Source: Lentisphaeria bacterium
Lineage (GTDB): Bacteria > Verrucomicrobiota > Lentisphaeria > Victivallales > GWF2-50-93
Direction: 5' to 3'
DNA: 11,411 nt
Assembly: GCA_020056205.1 (NCBI GenBank)
Contig: JAGVIF010000510.1
Span: 1-11,411, forward strand
A program made the position numbers and the translations under genes. The notes under the pieces are model-generated. The model was not told the DNA's origin. It worked only from the letters and a program-made list of their open reading frames with translations, and ran no database searches. This document shows positions 1-6,411 of the stretch, piece after piece (within the stretch, counting starts at the first letter, position 1; every line of letters starts with the position of its first letter).

Positions 1-34
1 GAACGGTGAACGATGAACGCTGAACGGTGAACCC
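1..34. repeat. Heptamer tandem repeat (GAACGNT)n, cut by window edge
   Basis: Consecutive 7-base units GAACGGT, GAACGAT, GAACGCT, GAACGGT and a last partial GAACCC can be read directly; only the sixth base varies among the four full units. On the gltBD-sense strand the unit is GTTCANC. The array begins 12 bases beyond the gltD stop and runs off the window, so its true length is unknown. A period of 7 would shift any reading frame, which fits non-coding DNA. No hairpin potential is seen, so it is not a terminator. Function is unknown; slippage-prone microsatellite-like DNA is the simplest reading. Confidence 0.85.
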
Positions 35-46
35 TTTCTTTATTCT

Positions 47-1510
47 TTACTTTCGCTCTCTCGATTGATTGCGCCGGGGATTGTTTTTGTCGGAGATGAA
101 TTTATGGACGGCTTCCGCCATATTTTTGCCTGAAGCTATTGCGCGGACAACGAGAGACGCGCCTGATACGGCGTCGCCTGCCGCAAAGACTCCTTTTGCG
201 GAAGTCATCATATTGCTGTCAACGGCGATACAGTCTTTGTCCGTGAGTTTTATTTGCGATTCCGAGATTATCGCGTCGTTTATCACGCCTGTGAAGCCCA
301 TGGATATGAATGCCGCGTCGGCTTTGATTATGAATTCGCTGTTTGGGATTTCTTTCATCTTTGTCGGTCTTCCGAGCGGGTCGGATTCCCATTCGACCTT
401 AACGGCTCTGACTTGTTTCAATTTTCCTTTTTCGCCCTCGAAGGACTTGGTCATAATATTCCAAAGTCTTTCACATCCTTCCTGGTGACTGCTTGACGTT
501 CTGAGGAGATATGGCCACATTGGCCACGGTGTGGATTCGGATATTTGTTCCGGCGGTTTCGGCATAATTTCGATCTGTGTTACGGAAGACGCCCCCTGCC
601 GGATGCTTGTTCCAACGCAGTCGGAGCCTGTGTCGCCGCCGCCGATTACGAGGACATGTTTTCCTTTTACCGTGATATCGCCGCCGTCAGGCGTTTCATC
701 TGAGACTTTTTTATTTTGTTTTACAAGAAAGTCCATGGCGAAATATACGCCGTCGAGTTCTCTGCCCTGTATATTGAGGTCTCTTGGTTTTCGGGCGCCG
801 CAGGCGATGCAGACGGCGTCAAAGCGGGATCTGAGATATTTGAGGGAGATATCCGCGCCTATTTTTACACCGTTTTCAAATCTGACGCCTTCGTCTTCCA
901 TCAGTTTGGTTCTGCGGTCTATGATTTTTTTTTCGAGTTTGAAATCGGGGATTCCGTACCTGAGTATTCCTCCGGCGTTTTTATCCTGCTCGAATACGCA
1001 TACTTCGTATCCGAGGCGGTTGAGGTCGTCGGCGGCGGTCAATCCGGCCGGACCTGCGCCTACTACGGCGATTTTACGGCCGGTTCTTTTTTTTGGCGGT
1101 TTGGGCCTGATATATCCTTCCGCGTATCCTTTCTCGATGATGTTCACTTCTATTTCGCGTATTGCCACCGGGGAGGCGCTGAGTCCGGCGGTGCATGACG
1201 CCTCGCAGAGGGCAGGGCATATTCTTCCCGTGAATTCCGGGAAATTATTTTTTAGATAGAGCAGGTCAATGGCTTTTTTCCAATGCCCTCTGTAGACGAG
1301 ATCGTTCCATTCCGGAATGAGATTGTCAAGGGGGCATCCGCATCCGTGGCAGAACGGCACGCCGCAGTCCATGCAGCGCGCGGCCTGTTGTTTGATTTCA
1401 TCGTCGGTCATGCGTATTTCGACCTCTTTGAAATCTTTTATGCGCTCCCCGACCGGCCTGTATTCGGCGTCCTTTCTTTTTATATTCAGAAAACCTTTAA
1501 TTTCGCTCAT
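47..1510 (-). CDS. gltD: Glutamate synthase (NADPH) small subunit
   Basis: This 487-residue protein is the flavin-containing electron-input subunit of cytoplasmic glutamate synthase: it oxidises NADPH through FAD and passes electrons via Fe-S clusters to the GltB subunit, where 2-oxoglutarate plus glutamine become two glutamates. The N-terminal Fe-S region shows C46, C49, C54, C57 and C59, followed by a second group C98-x3-C102-x3-C106. An FAD-binding GAGPAG motif lies at 151-156, an NADPH-binding GGGDTGSDC motif at 290-298, and a C-terminal FAD-contacting AAGDAVSGASLV around 443-454. Length and domain order are typical of bacterial GltD. The ATG start lies 12 bases after the gltB stop and has a GGAGAG ribosome site 5 bases upstream, so the two genes form one operon. 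The cysteine run CHGCGC has one more residue and one more Cys than the CHxGC form I know best. The tail after about residue 474 is basic and low in complexity. Confidence 0.97.
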   Translation of the reverse strand: MSEIKGFLNIKRKDAEYRPVGERIKDFKEVEIRMTDDEIKQQAARCMDCGVPFCHGCGCPLDNLIPEWNDLVYRGHWKKAIDLLYLKNNFPEFTGRICPALCEASCTAGLSASPVAIREIEVNIIEKGYAEGYIRPKPPKKRTGRKIAVVGAGPAGLTAADDLNRLGYEVCVFEQDKNAGGILRYGIPDFKLEKKIIDRRTKLMEDEGVRFENGVKIGADISLKYLRSRFDAVCIACGARKPRDLNIQGRELDGVYFAMDFLVKQNKKVSDETPDGGDITVKGKHVLVIGGGDTGSDCVGTSIRQGASSVTQIEIMPKPPEQISESTPWPMWPYLLRTSSSHQEGCERLWNIMTKSFEGEKGKLKQVRAVKVEWESDPLGRPTKMKEIPNSEFIIKADAAFISMGFTGVINDAIISESQIKLTDKDCIAVDSNMMTSAKGVFAAGDAVSGASLVVRAIASGKNMAEAVHKFISDKNNPRRNQSRERK

Positions 1511-1515
1511 TTTTT

Positions 1516-1521
1516 CTCTCC
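1516..1521 (-). promoter_or_regulatory. Ribosome binding site of gltD
   Basis: GGAGAG on the minus strand, followed by five A residues and then the gltD ATG. It sits wholly in the 12-base gap after the gltB TAA and fixes the gltD start. The closeness to the gltB stop suggests reinitiation or coupled translation. Confidence 0.8.
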
Positions 1522-1522
1522 G

Positions 1523-4500
1523 TTAATCATGAGTAGCCGCGCGTTTTATTTCAGCGTCCTCTTTCATCATTTGTCCGAGAATTTTCTTGTATTCGATTGG
1601 GAATACTTTCACAAAAAGCGGAACAGAGTTCTCCCAGTTTTTGAGGATTGATTCGGCCTTTTCGCTGTCGGTATATTTCCAATGCGCCTCAATGATAGAG
1701 CGCAATTCGGCGATGTCTTCAGGCGCCTGCAGCAGGTCAAGGTCGAGCATATCGAGGTTGCAAAATTCGTCAAAATTATTGTTTTCGTCGAGGATATATG
1801 CTATTCCTCCGCTCATTCCGGCTCCGAAGTTGACTCCAACGCTTCCGAGGACGACCACCCTTCCTCCTGTCATGTATTCACAGCAGTGGTCGCCTGCGCC
1901 TTCGATGACGGCGTTAGCTCCGCTGTTTCGGACTGCGAAGCGCTCTCCGACTTGTCCGCGGATATAGACTTCCCCTGAGGTTGCGCCGTATAAAAGGGCA
2001 TTGCCCGCGATAGTATTAAGAGACGGATTGAATTTTATATTTTTCGGCGGTTTGACTATGATTTTTCCGCCTGAAAGGCCTTTTCCGAGATAGTCGTTTG
2101 CCTCTCCTATGAGGGTGAAGGCGACTCCTTTTGAGAGGAAAGCGCCAAAGCTTTGTCCTGCACTTCCTTTGAATTCAAAGTTTATCGTATCTTCCGGCAG
2201 TCCTTTTCCGCCGTATTTCAGGGCTATTCTATGGGATAGAGTGGCGCCGACACTCCTTTCCGTGTTGTTAATATCGAAAGAGGATTTGAGAGGGGTTCCG
2301 CTCTCGATGGCTGTTTTCGCCTTTTCTATCAGGACATTGTCTTTGGCTTTTTCGAGACCGTGGTTCTGTTTTCTTGTATTTCGAACGGGATGGTTTTCAT
2401 TTTGGCTTTTCGCGAAGACAGCGGAAAAGTCAAGTTTTTTGGACTTCCAGAAATCTATCGCCTCGTTTTTGCAAAGCAGGTCGCTTCGTCCGATTATGTC
2501 ATCGAGTTTTCTAAAGCCGAGCATTGCAAGCATTTCGCGAATTTCGCGGGCTATCATCATAAAAAAGTTCACAAGATGCTCCGGTTTTCCAGTATAGAAC
2601 CTGCGCAGTTCGGGGTCTTGCGTAGCCACGCCGACCGGACACGAGTTCTTGTGGCATTTTCTCATCATTACGCACCCGCAGACGACCAACGGAGCGGTTG
2701 CGAAGCCGAATTCTTCGGCTCCGAGCATAGCCGCGATAATGACATCTCTGCCGGTTTTCATTTGCCCGTCCACCTGCAGCCGTATTCTGTCTCTGAGATG
2801 GTTCATGACGAGGGTCTGTTGTGTTTCGGCGAGTCCGAGTTCCCATGGGAGTCCGGCATGTTTTATTGATGAGAGAGGAGAGGCGCCCGTTCCTCCGTCG
2901 TGTCCGCTTATGAGAACCATGTCGGCCTTTGCTTTTGACACGCCGGCGGCGATGGTTCCGACGCCGACTTCCGAGACGAGTTTTACCGACACTCTCGCCT
3001 CGGGATTCGCGCTCTTGAGGTCGTATATGAGTTGAGACAAATCCTCGATGGAATATATGTCGTGGTGAGGGGGCGGAGATATGAGTGTTACGCCGGGCGT
3101 GGAATGGCGGATTCTTGCTATAATTTTATCAACTTTGTGTCCGGGAAGCTGTCCTCCCTCTCCCGGCTTCGCGCCCTGCGCCATTTTGATCTGGAGTTCT
3201 TTCGCGTTTGAAAGATATTCTATTGTTACTCCGAATCTTCCGCTTGCCACCTGTTTTATCGCGCTGGAAATGCTGTCTCCGTTCGGAAGAGGGATGTTTC
3301 TGGACGGGTCTTCTCCGCCTTCTCCGCTGTTGCTCATTCCTCCTATTCTATTCATAGCTATAGCCATAGTTTCGTGGGCTTCCTTGCTTATCGAGCCGAA
3401 CGACATCGCGCCGGTTACGAAACGTTTCACTATATCTGTTTCAGGCTCAACATCTTCGAGCGGAGTCGGCGATGTATTTTTAAATTTGAAGAGCCCTCTC
3501 AGCGTGCACAGATTTTTGGACTGGTCGTTGATGAGGCCGGCATATTCCTTGTAGAGTTCGTAATTGTTCGTCCGCGTCGCCTGTTGCAATTTTGATATTG
3601 TGTCAGGAGTCCAGAGATGTTTTTCCTCTCCTTTTCTGAAATAATATTGTCCGCCTGAATCAAGCTGCGCCGCGCTTGCGGATTCTTCATCAATGTCAAG
3701 ACGCTTGCGATATCTCTCCAATGCTTCGGCGGCTACTTCCTCCATTCCTATTCCGGCTATTCTTGACGCCGTGCCGGTGAAATATTCATCCACAAAGTCT
3801 TTTGCCAGCCCGAGCGCTTCGAATATCTGGGCGCCGCGATAACTTCTCAATGTGGAAATTCCCATTTTTGACATGACCTTCAGGATGCCTTTGCAGACGG
3901 CTTTCACATAGTTTTCCACCGCTTTCACGACGGGTATTTTCACTTCAAGATATTCGGAATTTGCGAGATTCGCAACTGTTTCGAGAGCCAGATACGGGTT
4001 GACAGCCGTTACGCCGTATCCGAGCAGGAGAACATAATGCATGACCTCCCTTGCCTCGCCGGTTTCAACAATAAGGCTTGCGCTCGTTCTCAACCCTTTT
4101 TTTATGAGATGCCGATTTACCGCTGAGACGGCGAGCATGGATGGAATCGGCGCGCGCCCATCAGATATTTTTTTATCGCTGAGGATGATTACATTTTTGC
4201 CTTCAGCTATCATTTTTTCAGCGTTGAGGCAAAGGTCTTCTATGGATTTTTTGAGGGCGTTCCCTCCGCCTTCGGCTGGAAAGGAAATCTCAATAGTTGT
4301 CGTTTGAAATGAATCCAATTTTGAATTTCGCAGGCTTTCGATGTCATCGTTTGTCAGGACGGGTGATTTCAATTTGACAAGCCTTGCGTGCAGCGGAGTC
4401 TCGTGAAGCACGTCGGAACTGTTGCCGAGAAAAGTTGTAAGGCTCATCACAAGTTCTTCTCTGATAGGGTCTATCGGAGGATTGGTAACCTGCGCGAAGA

Positions 4501-6058
4501 GCTGTTTGAAGTAGGAGAAAAGGAGTTGTTGTTTTTCCGACAGGACGGCGAGGGAGGCATCGTTGCCCATTGAGCCCGTAGGCTCTCCTCCCGATTCCGC
4601 CATCGGTTTTATGATAACATTGATATCCTCTCTCGTATAGCCGAAGAGAGCCTGGCGTTTCACGAGCGTGACGGTATCCACCGGCGGCGGATTTACGGAA
4701 TCGAAAAGGCCGTGCAGGGTTATTCTGTTTTCCTCTACCCAGCGTCTGTAAGGCTGACGGCGCGCGGTCCTGATTTTTATTTCAGAATCAAAAATCACTC
4801 TTTGTTCTTCGAGATCAGCGAGGATTATCTGTCCCGGCCGAAGCCTTCCTTTGGCGACAATTCTTTCGGAAGGGATATCAAGAACTCCGGTCTCGGACGC
4901 AAGAACCATAAAATTATCATCGGTGATAGTGTATCTTGCCGGCCGCAGTCCGTTTCTGTCGAGCAACGCGCCGATTGATCGTCCGTTTGTGAAAGCTACC
5001 GCGGCGGGGCCGTCCCACGGTTCCATGACTCCGGCGTGATAGTCGAAAAAACTGCGCACATCGCGCCCAAGCCTGTATTTATCTCCCCACGCCTGCGGGA
5101 TGAGCATTAGCATCGAATGGCACATGCTTCTATCGTTCATTGTTAAAAATTCAAGCATATTGTCCAGACACGCGGAGTCGCTTATTCCCTCTTGGATTAC
5201 CGGAATTATATCTTTTATTCTTTCTCCGTAAATATCTGACTTTATAGTTTTCTCTCTCGCCTTCATCTGATTGATATTGCCGCGCAGTGTGTTTATTTCT
5301 CCGTTGTGCGCAAGGAATCTGAAAGGCTGGGCAAGCGGCCAGGTGGGAAAGGTATTCGTGCTGTAGCGCTGATGCACAAGGGCAAAGGCGCTCGCAAGGT
5401 CTGTTTCGGAGATATCCGGATAAAAACCGCTTATCTGCGCGGCGAGAAGCAGACCTTTGTAAATAATAGTTCTCGAAGAGAGACTTGGAATGTATATGCC
5501 GTCCGCTTTGAGATTTTCTATGGACGCTTTTTCAACGAGCCTTCTGAAAAGATAGAGTTTTCTCTCGAAAGAATCTCCGTCAATCTTCTTGTCTTCCGCC
5601 TCGACGAAGACCTGCATCATGACAGGGCATGCCGCTAAAGCCTGTCGTCCCAAAACGCTTTTGTCTATAGGAACTTCGCGCCATCCAATAATTTTGAGCG
5701 CTTCCTCTTTCGCCGTCTTTGAAAATATTTCAAGCGCCTTGTCGTATTCCGCCCTGTCGTGGGGCATAAAAACAAAACCAACGCCGTACTTGTCGTCTTT
5801 GGGAAGATTCAGCTTGTTTTCATCGCAAACTCTCCTGAAGAATGCGTCCGGCAATTGCAGCATTATGCCCGCGCCGTCGCCGGTGTTCTCATCGCCCCCG
5901 ATAGATCCTCTGTGCTGCAGGCGCATGAGAATTTCAATGCCCTGCCTGACTATCTTGTGAGTTTTGCGGGCGTTGATATTGACGGCAAAACCCACCCCGC
6001 AGGAGCCATGCTCGTTCGCGAAATCATAAAGTCCGTTTTTTTTTACAAATTCGTTCAT
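1523..6058 (-). CDS. gltB: Glutamate synthase (NADPH) large subunit
   Basis: This 1511-residue protein is the catalytic subunit of glutamate synthase. The class II glutaminase domain begins at C20 in HGSCGVGF; the preceding 19 residues should be a propeptide removed to expose Cys as the N-terminal nucleophile. Other glutaminase motifs are QHRG (48-51), the RYSTNTFPTW region (231-240) and HNGEINT (251-257). A central domain (about 480-800) leads to the FMN domain (about 850-1200), which carries SNSGEGGED (909-917) and GAKPGEGGQLPG (962-973). The 3Fe-4S ligands are C1129, C1135 and C1140, in the usual C-x5-C-x4-C spacing followed by PVGVATQ. The C-terminal glycine-rich beta-helix domain spans about 1290-1450. 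Length is normal for a bacterial alpha subunit. The ATG has no recognisable Shine-Dalgarno sequence; the frame upstream holds no ATG, GTG or TTG before an in-frame TGA, so this start is the best choice. gltD follows after 12 bases. Confidence 0.97.
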   Translation of the reverse strand: MNEFVKKNGLYDFANEHGSCGVGFAVNINARKTHKIVRQGIEILMRLQHRGSIGGDENTGDGAGIMLQLPDAFFRRVCDENKLNLPKDDKYGVGFVFMPHDRAEYDKALEIFSKTAKEEALKIIGWREVPIDKSVLGRQALAACPVMMQVFVEAEDKKIDGDSFERKLYLFRRLVEKASIENLKADGIYIPSLSSRTIIYKGLLLAAQISGFYPDISETDLASAFALVHQRYSTNTFPTWPLAQPFRFLAHNGEINTLRGNINQMKAREKTIKSDIYGERIKDIIPVIQEGISDSACLDNMLEFLTMNDRSMCHSMLMLIPQAWGDKYRLGRDVRSFFDYHAGVMEPWDGPAAVAFTNGRSIGALLDRNGLRPARYTITDDNFMVLASETGVLDIPSERIVAKGRLRPGQIILADLEEQRVIFDSEIKIRTARRQPYRRWVEENRITLHGLFDSVNPPPVDTVTLVKRQALFGYTREDINVIIKPMAESGGEPTGSMGNDASLAVLSEKQQLLFSYFKQLFAQVTNPPIDPIREELVMSLTTFLGNSSDVLHETPLHARLVKLKSPVLTNDDIESLRNSKLDSFQTTTIEISFPAEGGGNALKKSIEDLCLNAEKMIAEGKNVIILSDKKISDGRAPIPSMLAVSAVNRHLIKKGLRTSASLIVETGEAREVMHYVLLLGYGVTAVNPYLALETVANLANSEYLEVKIPVVKAVENYVKAVCKGILKVMSKMGISTLRSYRGAQIFEALGLAKDFVDEYFTGTASRIAGIGMEEVAAEALERYRKRLDIDEESASAAQLDSGGQYYFRKGEEKHLWTPDTISKLQQATRTNNYELYKEYAGLINDQSKNLCTLRGLFKFKNTSPTPLEDVEPETDIVKRFVTGAMSFGSISKEAHETMAIAMNRIGGMSNSGEGGEDPSRNIPLPNGDSISSAIKQVASGRFGVTIEYLSNAKELQIKMAQGAKPGEGGQLPGHKVDKIIARIRHSTPGVTLISPPPHHDIYSIEDLSQLIYDLKSANPEARVSVKLVSEVGVGTIAAGVSKAKADMVLISGHDGGTGASPLSSIKHAGLPWELGLAETQQTLVMNHLRDRIRLQVDGQMKTGRDVIIAAMLGAEEFGFATAPLVVCGCVMMRKCHKNSCPVGVATQDPELRRFYTGKPEHLVNFFMMIAREIREMLAMLGFRKLDDIIGRSDLLCKNEAIDFWKSKKLDFSAVFAKSQNENHPVRNTRKQNHGLEKAKDNVLIEKAKTAIESGTPLKSSFDINNTERSVGATLSHRIALKYGGKGLPEDTINFEFKGSAGQSFGAFLSKGVAFTLIGEANDYLGKGLSGGKIIVKPPKNIKFNPSLNTIAGNALLYGATSGEVYIRGQVGERFAVRNSGANAVIEGAGDHCCEYMTGGRVVVLGSVGVNFGAGMSGGIAYILDENNNFDEFCNLDMLDLDLLQAPEDIAELRSIIEAHWKYTDSEKAESILKNWENSVPLFVKVFPIEYKKILGQMMKEDAEIKRAATHD

Positions 6059-6098
6059 ATAATAAAATGCGGGAATCAGACATTTCCGTGAAGCTGGT

Positions 6099-6126
6099 AA
6101 TGTATATCAATTCGGAAAAATGGCAA
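6099..6126 (-). promoter_or_regulatory. Candidate sigma70-type promoter for gltB
   Basis: On the minus strand TTGCCA (6121-6126; five of six matches to TTGACA) is followed after 16 bases by TACATT (6099-6104; four of six matches to TATAAT). Initiation would fall near 6092 and give a leader of roughly 34 bases before the gltB ATG. The -10 match is weak, and a TATACA overlapping it has only a 14-base spacer. This is the best candidate I see in the gap; the sequence alone cannot prove it. Confidence 0.25.
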
Positions 6127-6143
6127 AAAAAAAGAGAAAAAGA
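6125..6143. other. Pure homopurine tract (A9 plus GAGAAAAAGA)
   Basis: Nineteen consecutive purines on the plus strand, opening with nine A residues. They begin a zone to about 6223 that is strongly purine-rich on the plus strand and so pyrimidine-rich in a gltB-sense transcript. No GC-rich hairpin precedes the matching T run on the minus strand, so it is not an intrinsic terminator for purF. Confidence 0.7.
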
Positions 6144-6146
6144 TTG

Positions 6147-6186
6147 AGAGTGTCAGAGCGTCAAAGTGTCAGAGTATCAGAGTGTC
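6147..6186. repeat. Octamer tandem repeat, five units, consensus AGAGTGTC
   Basis: Five adjacent 8-base units are visible: AGAGTGTC, AGAGCGTC, AAAGTGTC, AGAGTATC and AGAGTGTC. The first and last are identical and each of the other three differs from the consensus by one base, always a transition. The array lies about 90 bases upstream of the gltB start, just beyond the candidate promoter. The period is out of phase with codons and no dyad symmetry is present within the unit. Role unknown; either slippage-generated DNA or spaced binding sites would fit. Confidence 0.88.
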
Positions 6187-6240
6187 GAAATGCGAGAGCG
6201 AAAAAAGTAGAAGGGAGAAAAGTTTTCTAAATGTTCGTGC

Positions 6241-6276
6241 GTCCCTTGCGTCCCTTATGTCCCTGTGTCTCTGCGG
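6241..6276. repeat. Degenerate nonamer tandem repeat (GTCCCTTNN)
   Basis: Nine-base units GTCCCTTGC, GTCCCTTAT and GTCCCTGTG are followed by a more diverged TCTCTGCGG. On the minus strand this reads as CGCAGAGACACAGGGACA and so on. From memory it resembles the family of degenerate intergenic repeats with a CGCAGAGACGCAGAG-like core found in many unrelated bacteria and archaea; that likeness is an impression and was not searched. No gene function is indicated. Confidence 0.65.
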
Positions 6277-6279
6277 CGA

Positions 6280-6302
6280 AGAATTTTGAAATCGGAAATT
6301 CT
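6280..6302. repeat. Small inverted repeat AGAATTT / AAATTCT
   Basis: Seven perfectly complementary bases (6280-6286 with 6296-6302) enclose a 9-base loop. The stem is AT-rich and weak, and no T run follows on either strand, so it is unlikely to end transcription. It lies between the nonamer array and the large palindrome and may simply be part of the same repeat-derived sequence. Confidence 0.35.
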
Positions 6303-6343
6303 GACCTCTCCTTTGAAACTGCCGGTTTTTCCGGGGTCGGTAT

Positions 6344-6411
6344 GTAAATATTCACCGAGCCCTGTCTGCGTGCGGATACGCACAAGCAGGCGGGGTTTGG
6401 TGAATATTTAC
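6344..6411. repeat. 68-base imperfect palindrome abutting the purF stop
   Basis: The outer arms GTAAATATTCACC (6344-6356) and GGTGAATATTTAC (6399-6411) are perfect inverted repeats of 13 bases. The pairing continues inward for 13 more positions (6357-6369 with 6386-6398), crosses a 2-base bulge (6384-6385), and ends in GTGCG/CGCAC closed by a GATA loop. In total 31 pairs form: 27 Watson-Crick and 4 that are G-U only when read as plus-strand RNA. Its last base is the G of the purF TAG stop. There is no following T run on the minus strand, so it is not a standard intrinsic terminator, though as a purF 3' structure it could block exonucleases or slow polymerase. The AT-rich terminal repeats with a GC-rich core look like a dispersed palindromic or MITE-like element; no clear target-site duplication is visible. 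Confidence 0.85.

Noticed and set aside
531..1259. A 242-codon plus-strand open frame opposite gltD
   Set aside because: It lies wholly antisense to a gene with intact FAD, NADPH and Fe-S motifs, shows no recognisable motif, and is rich in Ser and Pro as expected from reverse-strand reading.
2340..2410. Possible in-frame repeat insertion in gltB (residues about 1218-1236, around HPVRNTRKQNHG)
   Set aside because: The stretch falls in the naturally variable linker between the FMN and C-terminal domains, and the following QNHGLEKAKD matches the usual QDHGLEKxLD pattern of the family, so no insertion is needed.
6147..6276. CRISPR-like array
   Set aside because: Units of 8 and 9 bases are directly adjacent with no spacers, and no cas genes are present.
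6322..6334. CCGG-TTTTT-CCGG mini hairpin as a terminator for purF
   Set aside because: Only a 4-base stem and no T run after it on the minus strand.
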